A program made the translations under genes and the position numbers. Below, in pieces: positions 38,131 to 52,518 of a stretch of DNA of 64,000 bases; within the stretch, counting starts at the first letter, position 1, and each line of letters opens with the position of its first letter. The DNA lies in NCBI RefSeq assembly GCF_902686445.1, contig NC_062213.1, forward strand, positions 137,414,491-137,478,490, in the 5' to 3' direction. The notes under the pieces were generated by a model, which was not told where the DNA came from, searched no databases, and worked only from the letters and a program-made list of their open reading frames with translations. Source of the stretch: Sciurus carolinensis (taxonomy: Eukaryota > Chordata > Mammalia > Rodentia > Sciuridae).

Positions 38131-40190
38131 TTAAAAAGTTTTATGTATTTAGCCATTACAGTGAGAGAGAAATGATGAAATATTTTTCCAGTATTCAAAA
38201 ACTATTATGCAATTCATCAAAGTCACTCCCATCATTGCCAAACAAGTGAAATTCCAATAAATGTCCTGTTTCATTTGCCTTACTCATTAATATAAACAAA
38301 AATATCAACCAACAGCTATGCTAGGACTACACTGATTTGTCAATTACAACTGTTGGTTGGCCTCAGATACACAATCTCTGCAAAAACCAACTAAAGCATT
38401 CCTTGAGAATCAATTAGCAAAATAAAATTTCCAGTAAAGAGTATTGAACATCTTATTATTATATGTATATTATATGCAACCAATCCTTCATATCAGTAAA
38501 CTGTAGAGCAACTCATGTTGGTATAGTATATTTTGCATACATTTTCCCCTAATTTAATTAAGTACACTACTGACTGGAGCTGAAGATCTTAGGTATTAAA
38601 CATGAGCTAAAAGCCTTTTTCCTAACTACTGGGGCTAAGAATGCAGTTAGGTAGAGTTATTTAGTTGGGAGTCCCAGTGATGATTTTCTTCACTCTATTC
38701 AAGGGGGGTGGGGAGAAAGCAAGAAAAAAAGAAAGAAAAGATTGCTATTATGTGGACACAAACACTTCCCTAACCCCTAGGTAACCCTTTCATGAATGGC
38801 CAAGTAGATTGGACAGAGGACTTCAGATGAATGACAGCAAAGAAATAATTATTGGAAAATAAAAACATGTTTAATGCCTTCCCTACTAATGAGATAACCC
38901 AGGAATTATTTGTTCATACAGAGAATAAGCATCAATCCACCAGTGACGGGGTGTCAGGACGTCCTGGGCATCATTGTAAAATTGTGCATGTTTGGCCATT
39001 TCTCATCTCCCATCTTGGAGCTGCCTGCCCCTCTGCTGCTTTAGAGGCCATAATACCTCTTTGCTCCCTGTCTTTTTCCATTCCAAAGGCTTTACTCTTC
39101 TTTCATTTTCTTAAAAAAAAAAAAAAAAAAAGCTAGTTCTGAGGATATCAAATCATGTAGTCCAGTAGCAAACTCAGATGGCTTCAGGGGCCAGAGATTC
39201 TCTCTAAAATGCATTCAAATGCAAACTTTCAAAATTATATGCATGTCAAATAAATTCTATCTTTAGGGAAAATGAGCTCACAAGATGCCAGTGACTGAGC
39301 TCTGTCTAGTTTTTCAAGGTGACAGGGTGGTAGTTTGTTGTGACAGAAAAAAATTGCATTTTAAGACAGATGTGCCTTGGCTCAAATCCTAGATTCACTA
39401 TTGTAATGTGCAGCCTTGGACTAATTACTGAATTTCACTGAACCTTGGTTTTCTCATCAATAAAAATGAAGATTATGCCACCTATGCAAGGTGCTATGGG
39501 AAATGAATGAAGAATAGATGAATGACTGAATCAGTAGAAGATGAGTGTTCCATTTGTTCCTTGCTGTCAAATGACCCAAGGGAACCTTAAAGATCGACAA
39601 GTTCTGATGCCCAAAGGAATTAATCTTTGTAGGACCTAAGGTGCCAAAGGGTGTGGTGGTGCAGGTGTCTGAGGAAGCACGGCCAGGGCATAGCCTCCAT
39701 AGCCACGTGGGCAGCTCTCTGCTGTACTTACTTTCAAGACATAAGATGATAGGAAACACAGGCAAGAGTAAGAAGGGAAGATAGGCTCCCAGGTTTCACA
39801 TTTTGGAAGGGAAGCTACAGTCTGAATTTCCCTCCTCTCCATCCTTGAAATAAAACACTATTCAGAGCTGTCATTCACCCAGAGAGGTTTCCCCTTGTTC
39901 CTCCAGCCCATTCCCTGCTTCTGAGCCCTCCAACAGAGCTCAGAGGGGTCTGCTCAGGGTGCAGGAGGTTTTCCCAGCCTTCCACATGGGCCACTGTTTT
40001 GAAGGGCCCATCTCAGAAATGGTTCATGTGACTTGTGGTTATAGTTCGAGCAACACAAAAAGTCTTTCCTCCACATATTCATGTGGTCCATAAGATCTGA
40101 GCAAAAGCAGCAGCACCAAATATGAGACACAATTCATTAATAAAAGGGCAGCTGTCTTTGAAGGGAATGTTTGTCATTGAAAGTCTGCAC
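38131..40190. other. DDAH1 intron 4, sixth part
   Basis: A MIR relic lies at about 39350-39500 (GCTCAAATCCTAGATTCACT, then AATTACTGAATTTCACTGAA, then CTTGGTTTTCTCATCAATAA). Poly-A at 39113-39131. The rest holds no recognised gene. Confidence 0.55.
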
Positions 40191-40192
40191 AG

Positions 40193-40455
40193 CTGGACCT
40201 TGTGGTGCACACCTGTAATCCCATCAGCTCAGGAACTGAGGCAGGAGGATCACAAGTTCAAGGCCAGCCTCAGCAATTTAGCGAGGCACTAAGCAACTTA
40301 GCAAGACCCTGTCTCAAAATAAAAAATAAAAGGCCAGGGATGTGGCTGAGTGGTTGAGTGGCTGTGGGTTAAATATCCACAGCGCCCCCCCCCCAAAAAA
40401 AAAAGAAGAGAAGAAGAAGAAGAAAAAGAAGAAAGGATGGAAGGAAGGAGGGAAA
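40193..40455 (+). mobile_element. Dimeric B1-like + ID SINE, sense
   Basis: The left half reads TGGTGCACACCTGTAATCCC, then GTTCAAGGCCAGCCTCAGCA and AGACCCTGTCTCAAAATAAA. The right half reads GGGATGTGGCTGAGTGGTTG. It is followed by a C run (40383-40395) and an A/G-rich tail. Confidence 0.9.
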
Positions 40456-40920
40456 TTTGCACAGACTTAGCTATAAAGAGCCGTGTAACCTCCTTAGGAT
40501 CTGTACAGTCCATCAATGCAGAGAGAAGGTTTAAAAGAACATCTCTCAGCCTGTGTTCATTTTAAGCCCATCTGTCAAAGACTATAAAACATGAAATATA
40601 ATGTCAATTCTAGAATGTTATCTATAGTTATTTTGGTCCATCCTTAAAAGGATTGCCAAAGCTCAATGCCTGCTATATTATCAGGCTCTCAGTAGACTCT
40701 TGATGAATGATAAATAAATGAATGAATGATCTTAGATATCCAGTAGCAATGAAATGTTGGTTGTGCATTATATGCCTCAATAGATTCCATAATTAGTTGC
40801 TTTTAATGTTGATTTCATTTTGATATGCTAAGATGGGTTCATATGCACACATCAGAGGAAGATCAATTATGAGTGATCCAAAAATATGCTTTGAATATTT
40901 CCTAAATATCTCTAAATAGC
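40456..40920. other. DDAH1 intron 4, seventh part
   Basis: Nothing recognised apart from an L2/MIR-like stretch near 40670-40730. Confidence 0.45.

Positions 40921-40963
<43 letters not shown>
40921..40963. repeat. (GT)n microsatellite
   Basis: About 17 uninterrupted GT units flanked by ATATAT and ATGC. Confidence 0.95.
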
Positions 40964-40965
<2 letters not shown>

Positions 40966-43448
40966 CTTTAGTATTTGACTAATTAAGTCTTGTCAAACCA
41001 CATTGCCAGGATTATATTAAATATAATGTAATACTCATACTTTCTTTGTGTATATTTGCTGTAATACAAAGAAAGCATGAGTAAGAAGCAGAGGAATGAA
41101 GCTGCCTTCCAGTTCTTTGAATGAAAAAATTCCCAGAAATGTTCCCGGAAATGCCTGGTTGTTAATGCAACGAGCCATGCAGATTCTCTTGTGCTGAAAG
41201 CCAGAGAGTTCCCACTCTTATTTTGTGACAGCTCCACTCTGGGGAGCAAGGCCAGTTCCTTCAAACCAGCAGCTGTGTAACAGACCATGAGGACGACACG
41301 GCCAAGATGATTCTCGGGGCCATTTCCTCTCTATGGCTGTGTGCCTTCTTCATTAAGGACGTGTCTACGACACAAGTAAAAAGTGACTTACTTTTTACTG
41401 CCAGGACACCCTTCACATGCTGGTCCTGCCTTTGATTATAGATGTTCATCTCCCGAATGAAGTTCCCTTTACATCTCTTTCTTTTTCCCACCTCACGCCA
41501 CCACGGTACTTAGCCCACAGGGGCACTCCATAGAGGATTGTTGAATGAATTGAACGCCAACTGTATCTAATCCCAATGGTAGTCTCTCTAATTATGTTGC
41601 ACAATCAGAAAAGGCATTTGGAATGACAGCTCGACTTCTCAAATCTTCCCCCCAAATGCAGTAAAACCTTCTGCAGATTTTTCAGAGTTGAGTCTGAGGC
41701 CTCTCAGGATGTAGAGTAATCTGCTCTCAGGGAGAGGAATGTGTGTGGTGTGTGACGTGGAGAGGTTTTCAATGCTCCCTGCTTTCCGTTCTGGCCTGGG
41801 GCTGAGTGAGAAGCAGGAAATACAGTCCCTGGGGTTAAAGGAACACTTTACATAGTGCTCTGGAACAATCCCACCTCCTCCACACTTTTTAAGGGAAAAA
41901 ATGTTGAAACACAGAACTAAACAGTCCAACAGTCACATTCTCAGGATATTTGAAATGATGCTCATCTTTTCACAAAGGCTCTGTACATCCACAGAGAGGG
42001 AAACAAGCCTAGGGTTGGCCTCACCACTGCTTAGTCCCCAGAAGCCTGGGCTCTTTGAGGACGCCACCCTGCCGGGCTGCAGTGTGAGCACATCCTCACC
42101 GTGCCCACAATGGGTGTTGGACATGCAGTTGCCCCCAGTCTTTCTCCACATGTCCCCCTGGATGGCGAGGGCCCTGCATTATGTATGTTCATGTACCTCC
42201 TGAACCCAGCTGTAAATAAAGGGCGTGCTGTCTTATTCGGACAATAATAACATGTAAGAAAGGAAGATGTTCATCCTGACAGGAAAAAATGGAAGCTTAT
42301 TCATTGTCCAAAAAGACAGAAATTCTGTGTTTGTCATAAGTACCTTTAACTTTTCCATGAAAAATAGGAAAGTATTTCTTGTTTATTATCTACAGTTACC
42401 TCTTCCAAAATCCTTTTCATTTAGAAAGACTCTGCCTGGTGTAGCTTTTGTAGTATTTTTGTTTCACAGTCAAACAGAGCCACTCGCTGCTCCAAATGGG
42501 GTCTATTCATTATTAAAAGTCATTTCTTCCGGCTTATTTTTTAATTTGTTTCAAAATGATAACCATGGGGCCTTGATAAATTAATTGAAAGGCTTCTCCT
42601 AAGGTGGCTTTGGTGGTTTTGTTAAGACATTTATTTTAAAAGTAACTCTCAGTAGAAATTATCAATAAATTACTTCATATATTCTCAGCATTAAATTATT
42701 CCCCCACTAAGAATATTATAATTCCTTTCCACCCAGTAATGAAAAAATGAAACTATTTTCAAACCGTTCTAGGTTGGGTACTGGCTCTTATGTCAGAAAC
42801 TTTAGGAATGCCCCCATCAGAAGGTATAAATTATAAGACTCAGAAAAGGGAGACACATTAAAGAGAGGGGAAAACCAGCAATTAGAATTTCAAATAAATG
42901 CCATCAACTGAAGAACAACAACTCAAATGGAAACCAATGGGGGGAGGAGTGTTCACTTAAGGATGTGAGGGTGAGGGTTGGGACAGAGCCAAAGTACAAC
43001 CAGAAAGGAAAATCTAGTGTCTCCACTGCACCAGCGAAACTTGGCACTTCATAAAGTAGGCATAGCCTTGAAGGTTTTATTTGTTCTCTCACTGGAAAAC
43101 AAGAAGTTGGCACTGAAAACAGTCCTTGATAACACTTCCTCTGGAATGCACGACATTCCATGTTTTTGCTTCATAGTCACCAACAGATATGCGTGAGTCA
43201 GACAGGTGGGAGATTTGCCCAGAATGTTTATGGAGCTGGGGAGGGTATAGAGAGGCCTCAGATGTATGGTCTCACTGTGCTTCTTTCTTATGGCCTATCT
43301 TGTACCAAGAGACCTGTGATTATTTCATCTATGGACAAAGAGTGCAATGAATCACCTGTAAACCATGAATTAAGCTGGCAGTTATTTGGTGCTTTTGAGT
43401 GGTGGGAGCACCTAGCCTAAAAGTGTTGAGCCAAAAGATGCTACCCAT
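40964..43448. other. DDAH1 intron 4, eighth part
   Basis: No exon, SINE, LTR or DNA element identified with confidence. Several short open frames on both strands lack motifs and splice context, so are not annotated. Confidence 0.45.
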
Positions 43449-44100
43449 TGTTAGCACAAAAAGACCAGACTGGACGCAGACTTCACAGATCAGCTCAGCT
43501 TTTTATTCAGGAACAAAGTTTCATGCAGGAATGAGGTGATGCCTCTGATGGACCCACTTTCCTGGTGGAAAATGAGCCCCTAGCCAAAAGAGGAGTTTGG
43601 GCTTCTATAGGTTACACTGAGAGATGATTTAATGACCATGTCAATTTGGGCACTCAGAAATTTGGGCTTTTGGGTTGAGGGGTCTGTGACCAGCACTTGG
43701 AGAGGATTTATCTTAGAAGAGATTAAAGCTATCAATGCATGACTTTGTTTTTCACTCCCTTTTCCCAGGCTATGCTATTTTGGGGTTTTTCATTTTCCAT
43801 ATCTAATACACACTGTACTTCCAAGTGCTTAGAAAATTAAGTCAATGGGAATAGTAGATCATCCTGATTTTATTTTGTTTATGTCTTGATCAAGTAGCTG
43901 TGGCTATCCATTTCATGCTTTAAAGACCTCTGTTAAGTTTCTTGAGTCATTGGGGCTCTCCTTAGTAAACCTCTGGCCCAGGGAACTGCCTCTCCAGTAA
44001 AATCCTGAACTCTTCTGGTAAACAAGGTCTAATTCCTGTGAAATGAAAACAGAACAGTTCTGATTGCAAACAAGATCAGATCGACAATCTCAGACCACTT
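43449..44100 (-). repeat. LTR-like segment, antisense (boundaries uncertain)
   Basis: Read on the minus strand, the segment ending at 43449 has GAATAAAAAGCTGAGCTGAT (poly(A) signal AATAAA at 43507-43502), then a U5-like stretch ending GTGCTAACA. This is the typical R-U5 end of an LTR with a CA terminus. The other end could not be found with confidence; a pyrimidine tract near 44340-44355 might belong to the same element. No viral ORF is visible. Confidence 0.4.
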
Positions 44101-44789
44101 TCAGTAATAGCACACCATAAGCCAACATTCGAACATGTATAACTCCACTCCCTGCCTTTGTAAAGAAGCAGATTGACCAGAAAAGCAATTGCTAAAGTCT
44201 TTCACAAATCCTAGGTGCCACCTTTTTGTCTAGAGAACCTCAGTGTACCCTTGAAGAAGTCAATCTGCCCATTGGGTTTACTAAAACAAGGGTCAGAGAC
44301 TGACCAAAATTTACATGTTCGGTTTGATACAGGCAAAGTTTTTTCCCCCTTTTGTTTCTTTGTGTTAATGCTGTCAGGTGCTGTAAACTCTTCAGTTTAC
44401 TCCAGGTTCACCACTCCTAAGACCTTACTTTGTCATATAAAGTCACTTGGGGTAGTACCATAGAGTATAGTGCCCTTCTGTATGGCGTTAAGAAACAGAC
44501 AAACTCTGTTTCATTGATTTTAGCCAGGTTTCTCATTAAATAATGATTGCTTTTCTATTTCTGGACTTAGACCCTATCTTGTTTTCTTTTCTTTTCTTTT
44601 TTTCTATCTGTTTTCTGAGGGAATACAATTACTTATCTATGTGATTGGTCACATAGTTCATCATAGGGTACTTCCAAGGTTCCCTCTATATCTTTTGAAA
44701 GAGTGAAAGGAATGAAGAAGTGAATCAATTCATTATAAATATATTTTGATCACCTGCCATATGCAGAGTGACTTGCAAATAACAAAAAA
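44101..44789. other. DDAH1 intron 4, ninth part
   Basis: Pyrimidine-rich tracts near 44340 and 44578; possibly the rest of the LTR-like element. No gene recognised. Confidence 0.4.
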
Positions 44790-45060
44790 GAAGGGAACTC
44801 AAATGTATTACATGTTGGATATGTGCCAGGAACTTGTGCTGAGCCCTTTAATATACATTATCTGCTTTGGTTTTTTAAAATAATTTTCAGAATTATTCTA
44901 TGAGGAAAAGTATGGTATTGTCATCTCATTTTGCAGCTGAGAAAATGCAGTCTCAAAGAGCTTAAGTGACTTACCCAAGGTCATACAATTAGTGTGTGGC
45001 CAAGCATGGCTGACTTCTGACCCAGATCCTTCTGACTGTGCAGCTCAGGCTTGGCCACTC
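44790..45060 (-). mobile_element. MIR SINE relic
   Basis: CATCTCATTTTGCAGCTGAG, then AGCTTAAGTGACTTACCCAA, then GGTCATACAATTAGTGTGTG and TCTGACCCAGATCCTTC follow the reverse-complemented MIR core and 3' region. Confidence 0.75.
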
Positions 45061-45324
45061 CACTACACCTGTGCCTGCATTCAAGGAATTATCAATCTGG
45101 TTGAAGAAAGAGAGACTTCACAAAAATTCTCACATCAAAGTTTTTTCCTTATTTTGAAAAGTTTGAGAACTACAGTGATCTAGGCAGATGGAATGCTAAG
45201 CCTGCAAGACCATTGAATTATGTTTTAAATAATGTGGTCCTTAGAAAAAAGGAGTCTGGAGGAACTACTAAGGTTCCACCAAACATGTCGTCTTATGTGG
45301 ATTTAAGAATCAGAATTAACCTCC

Positions 45325-45535
45325 AAACCCGGCATGGTAGTGCACACCTGTAATTCTAGCTGCTTGGGAGGCAGAGATAGGAGGCTCTCGAGTTCAAAAC
45401 CAGTCTTAGCAAAAGTGAGGCACTAAAGAACTCAGTGAGACCCTGTCTCTAAATAAAATACAAAATAGGACTGGCAATGTGGCTCAGTGGTTGAGTGCCC
45501 TGAGTTCAATTCCTGTAACCCCCTCAAATTTGATT
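45325..45535 (+). mobile_element. Dimeric B1-like + ID SINE, sense
   Basis: CGGCATGGTAGTGCACACCT and GTTCAAAACCAGTCTTAGCA in the left half; GGCAATGTGGCTCAGTGGTT and TTCAATTCCTG in the right half. Somewhat diverged and without a long A tail. Confidence 0.85.
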
Positions 45536-45563
45536 CCCAAAGTAGGTTGTGTTAAGAATGAGG

Positions 45564-47054
45564 TTGATCAACAATACCAGATCTTAAATTATACTGCAGA
45601 GCAATAGTTACAAAAATGGCATGGTATTGGCACCAAAATAGACATGAAGACCCATGGGACAGAATAGAAGACACAGAGACAAACCCACATAAATACAGTT
45701 ATCTCATACTAGACAAAGGTGCCATAAACATACATTGGAGAAAAGATAGCCTCTTCAACAACTGGTGCTGGGAAAACTGGAAATCCATATGTAACAAAAT
45801 GAAATTAGACCCTATCTCTCACCCTGCACAAACTCAACTCAACTTGGATCAAGAACCTAAGCATTAGTCCAGAGACCCTGTACCTGCTAAAAGAAAAAGT
45901 AGTCCCAAATCTCTGTCATGTCAGCTTAGGAACCAACTTCCTCAATAAGACTTCAAAGGCACAAAAATTAAAATCAAGAATCAATAAATGGGATAGTATC
46001 AAACAAAAAAGCTTCTTCACAGCAAAGGAAACAATCAAGAACATGAAGAGAGAACCTGCAGAATGGGAGAAAATCTTTACCACCTGCACCTCAGATAGAG
46101 CATTAATCTCCATGATATATAAAGAACTCAAAAAATTTAACACCAAAATACAGATAACCCAATCAATAAATGGGCAAAGGAACTGAACAGACACTAAACA
46201 GAAGAAATACAATTAATCAACAAATATATGAAAAAATGTGCAACATCACTAGCAATTATAAAATACAAATCAAAACTATACTGAGATTTGTATCTCACTC
46301 GAGTCAGATTGGCAATTATCAAGAATACAAGTAACAATAAATGTTGGTGAGGATGTGGAGAAAAAGGTATACTCTGTACATTGCTGGTGGGACTACAAAT
46401 TGGTGCAATTACTCTGGAAAGCACTATGGAGATTCTTCAGAAAACTTGAAATGGAACCACCATTTGACCCAGCTATCCCACTCCTCGGTTTATACTCAAA
46501 GGACATAAAATCAGCATACTACAGTGACACAGCCATGCCAATGTTTATAGTGGCTCAATGCACAATAGCTAAGGTATGGAACCAACCTAGGGGCCCTTCA
46601 ACAGATAAATGGATAAAGAAAATGTGTTATATATACACAATCGAACATTACTCAGCCTTAAAGAAGAATGAAATTATGGCATTTGCCAGTAAATGGATAG
46701 AACTGGAGGCTATCATGCTAAATGAAATAAGCCAATCCCAAAACTCCAGAGGTCGAATGTTCTTTTTGATATGCAGATGCTGACTCACAATAGGCAGAGA
46801 GGAGGGTGGAGTGGAGGTTCACTGGATTGGCTGGCAGAGTGGGAGGAAGAGAGAGCAATAGGAATGGGAAAGACAATAGAATGAATTGGACATAACTTTC
46901 CTACGATCATAAATGAATACAAAACCAGTGTAACTTCACATCATGTACAACCACAAAAATGGAAAGTTATGCTTCATGTATTTATGAAATGTCAAAATAC
47001 CTTCTACTGTCATGTATAACTAAAAAGAACAAATAAAAAATTTAAAAGAAAAAG
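45564..47054 (+). mobile_element. 5'-truncated L1 with a different 3' UTR
   Basis: Starts within ORF2 downstream of the RT domain and runs through the C-terminal region ([18 protein letters not shown] at 45616; [15 protein letters not shown] near 46455). The 3' UTR lacks the G-rich TTAGGG-like segment of the other copies and is A-rich with TATTTATGAAATGTCAAAAT. It has several frameshifts and stops. AAGAATGAG flanks it (45554-45562 and 47055-47063), a probable 9-base target-site duplication. Confidence 0.85.
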
Positions 47055-47065
47055 AAGAATGAGAG

Positions 47066-47262
47066 TTTTCAAGCCAGGTGTGGTGGCACATGCCTGTAAT
47101 CCCAGCAGCTCAGGAAGCTGAGCCAGAAAGATCACAAGTTCTAAGCCAGCCTAAGGAATTTAGCAAGACCCTTTCTCAATATAAATAGAAAAGTCTGGAG
47201 ATGTGGCTCAGTATTTAAGCACCACTGGATTCCATTTCTGGTACCAAAAAAAAGAATGAGTT
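47066..47262 (+). mobile_element. Dimeric B1-like + ID SINE, sense
   Basis: CCAGGTGTGGTGGCACATGC, then TGTAATCCCAGCAGCTCAGG in the left half; GAGATGTGGCTCAGTATTTA and a diverged box in the right half; short A tail. AAGAATGAG recurs after the tail near 47253, consistent with insertion at the end of the preceding L1. Confidence 0.88.
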
Positions 47263-49154
47263 CAAGTTTGCCAAAATAGTCAACAGAATTGCAGACTGCA
47301 AGCTGAAACCTTGTTCATCTGGTGATGCTGTCATATAATACACTCATAGTTTATTAAAGACTTTTTCATATACTTTATTATATACATTATCTTCATTTAC
47401 CCCTCATAATTAGTGCATTAAAAACTATTATTATCCCAATTTTGTAGGTAAGGAAAGTGAGAAGTCAAAAATAAAAAATGAAAACTGCTTAAATTCACAC
47501 AACTAATAAAGGTTAACTAACACTCAGACTCAAACCCAGATCTGACTCCAGAGCTCATAGTCTTACCCGCTATCACCCATACAGTGATAAATGGAGGCTA
47601 GTATTATTGTGTTTTAGCAACAACCAAAAAGAAAATCTTCATAAGAAGTAATTAAGTAGAGTGAACAGATATTATTACCTCATGTACATATATGACTGCT
47701 TGACCGATGTGATCCTACAATATGTAAAATCAGAAAAATGAGAGATTACACTCCACTTATATACAAGCTATCAAAATGTATAAATCCACTATACTGTCAT
47801 ACAACTAATTAGAACAAATTTTTTAAATTTTTAAAAAGTAAGTAAGTAGCAAGTCATAATAGAAGAAAGCTTCTTGAGTCTGGAAATTTTTTTCTCTTAA
47901 GCTTCTTAATATTGTTTCTGGGCATAACCATTTCACAAAAAGGCTTAAGTTGAATGTGATATACATTTGCTTAGAAAAGTTTATCTTTAGGAGTGTCTTT
48001 AATTTCTTAGTTGCCCATATGTTGGAATAGATTTAAGGTTTTTGACCAGGACTCTAAATAAGGACCCACCCCATAGTTGATTTGTGTTATGGGCAAATTG
48101 AAAAGCTCAAGAAAAGGATCCAGTCAAGTCCTTTAGCTACTCTAGACCACACCATGTCATAATAGGATTACATATGAAAAAATAATTAATGGCATTGCAA
48201 GAGAATAAATGATAAATACCAAATGAGTGTGAAAAAGTAGATGCTATGGTAGTTTGTAGAAGAGAGAGATTTGCTGCAGCTGTAAGAAAGGGCAAAGGTT
48301 TTAAGTTGCAAAGAGCAGCTTTGCATTGACCCGTATGACCTTGAGCAAATTATTTGACTTCTCTCAGTCTGGTTTCTTCATCTATATAATGGGAATTTTG
48401 AGATTAGATCATAAAGGTAAAATGCATAGCCTGGTGCCCTGATTTTTCTTACTATAAAGTAATCATCTATGTATCTGTCATTCTCCATTAGACTGTAACC
48501 TCTCAGAAAACTGGGTCCACATCTTGTTCATCCTTGTGTCCCTCAGCCTTTCATACAGTGCTTCCTGGGCTCATCCACATCCTTGATGTTTCCTTCTGTG
48601 AAGGGCACTCCATTATCAGATTACTCCCAGCTTCTCTCTACTCCTGACATATTCAACATTAGGAGAAGTGAATGATTTACCTGATTGGCAGGTTGGAAAG
48701 GTTTTACTGTGTGCCAGTCTTCATGCTTTCTTGAGAATGCATTTTCTACATGGAGCATGCAGTTTTTCTTCTGCTCTTCTGTACCATAAATCTTACTGTC
48801 CAATACCATCATGACTGTGTGTGCAAGTCTACCTTAGTAATAAGAGGACATTTCCACACAAATACTGAAGAGTAAAAGCAGACATGACTGGACAGGTAGA
48901 TTAGAACCAGATCATGGAAAAAATCATGTTATGCCTTCATGGCATGAAATTTCAGCAGATTCGTTACAACATGTGAATATGCATAAAGAATGAAAACAGC
49001 ATATCTAAACCCAGAAAAAATTTTTCTTTTGTTTTGATATTTGAATATTTTTGTTGTTTGGGGGAGTTGGTTTGGGGCCATTTTATTTTGATTGTGTTGA
49101 GATAGGGATGAGGTGTATTTTAAATTGTGTGCAGTTTGTTTTTATGTTCCTTTT
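47263..49154. other. DDAH1 intron 4, tenth part with two MIR relics
   Basis: 47390-47575 (TACATTATCTTCATTTACCC, then ATTATCCCAATTTTGTAGGT, then AGATCTGACTCCAGAGCTCA) and 48290-48445 (TGACCTTGAGCAAATTATTT, then CAGTCTGGTTTCTTCATCTA) are MIR relics in opposite orientations. No gene recognised elsewhere. Confidence 0.6.
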
Positions 49155-49284
49155 TTTAAAATATTTTTTAGCTGTTGATAGACCTTTATTTTTATTCATT
49201 TATTTATATGTGGTGCTGAGAATCAAGCCCAGTGCCTCACACATGCTAGGCAAGGGCTCTACCACTGAGCTATAACCCCAGCCC
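49155..49284 (-). mobile_element. ID-type SINE, antisense
   Basis: T-rich tail and TAGACCTTTATTTTTATTCA followed by GTGGTGCTGAGAATCAAGCC, then GCTCTACCACTGAGCTATAA and CCCCAGCCC, the reverse complement of a full ID 5' end. Confidence 0.85.
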
Positions 49285-49359
49285 TGTTCCTTTATTTTAT
49301 ACTGAAGGGATAATAGGTACATAATTTGAAGAGTAGGCCTGCTAAGTCAGTCTTTCTGT

Positions 49360-49520
49360 AAGTGTGGTGCAGGGACTCTCTTTCTCTACCTGAGAATTTT
49401 TCTAGAGATTTTTCAGAATGCAAATTCCTATGCCCCCCCACCCCAGATTGCCAAACCAGAGTCCCTGAAGGTGAGGCCTAGAAATATGAGCTTGCCTTTT
49501 TAAAAAAATTCATTATATTA
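49360..49520. mobile_element. MER5-like hAT DNA element
   Basis: AAGTGTGGTGCAGGGACTCT, then TCAGAATGCAAATTCCTATG, CCCCCCCACCCCAGATTGCC and AGTCCCTGAAGGTGAGGCC fit a diverged MER5-type element. Confidence 0.5.
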
Positions 49521-49575
49521 AGGGCATCAGCTGCCAAAAGACAGATGACTCCAACTTGTCCATAAAAGAGCACAT

Positions 49576-49604
49576 TGTGTGTGTATGTGTGTGTGTGTGT
49601 GTGC
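49576..49604. repeat. (GT)n microsatellite, imperfect
   Basis: GTGTGTATGTGTGTGTGTGTGTG, a short imperfect simple repeat. Confidence 0.8.
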
Positions 49605-49836
49605 GCATGTGTATATGTGGTAGTTGCTAAATCTGCTTATCTGATTATTGACCATTCTGATTACCATACAGTCCTTCTTTCCTGTAGACCAGGGCAGCCC
49701 TGCTTACTCACCCAGTGATATCATTCAAACCTCTGGCTGGGCCATTTGTATATATGGCCATTTTGTGTCTCACTGATAGGTCTTATGACCAAAAACTAGA
49801 AAAATAATAGAGAGTTCTAAAACCCTTTTAAAAAAT

Positions 49837-49949
49837 AGGGACAAGGGGCTGGGGTTGTAGCTCAGTGGTGGAGTGCTTGCCTAGCATGTATGGGGCACTG
49901 GGTTACATCCTCAGCACCTTTTATATATATATATAAAAGGGACAAACAC
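49837..49949 (+). mobile_element. ID SINE, sense, with likely target-site duplication
   Basis: GGGGCTGGGGTTGTAGCTCA, then GTGGTGGAGTGCTTGCCTAG, then CACTGGGTTACATCCTCAGC is a full-length ID unit followed by an (AT)n-modified tail. AGGGACAA occurs directly before and after it (about 49838-49845 and 49938-49945). Confidence 0.88.
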
Positions 49950-50160
49950 AGACTTCGAAAGAACAAGAATCTTTGTAATTCTTCCCAGCAATCAGTCTAG
50001 TCAGGTTTTCTTCTTCTGTTCTAAGCAACCAGAGGTAATAGCCGAGAACTTCAGCAGCTGAACAGCCTACAGCCTGTACTTGCAAGCTTGTGCCAACTGC
50101 CTTTCCTCTGTTTGAAAGTGTGGGAGACAATGCTTTGACCTGCTTTGTTTCTTTTTATAG
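49950..50160. other. End of DDAH1 intron 4
   Basis: Unique sequence with a T-rich tract and acceptor CTTTTTATAG ending at 50160. Confidence 0.7.
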
Positions 50161-52518
<2,358 letters not shown>

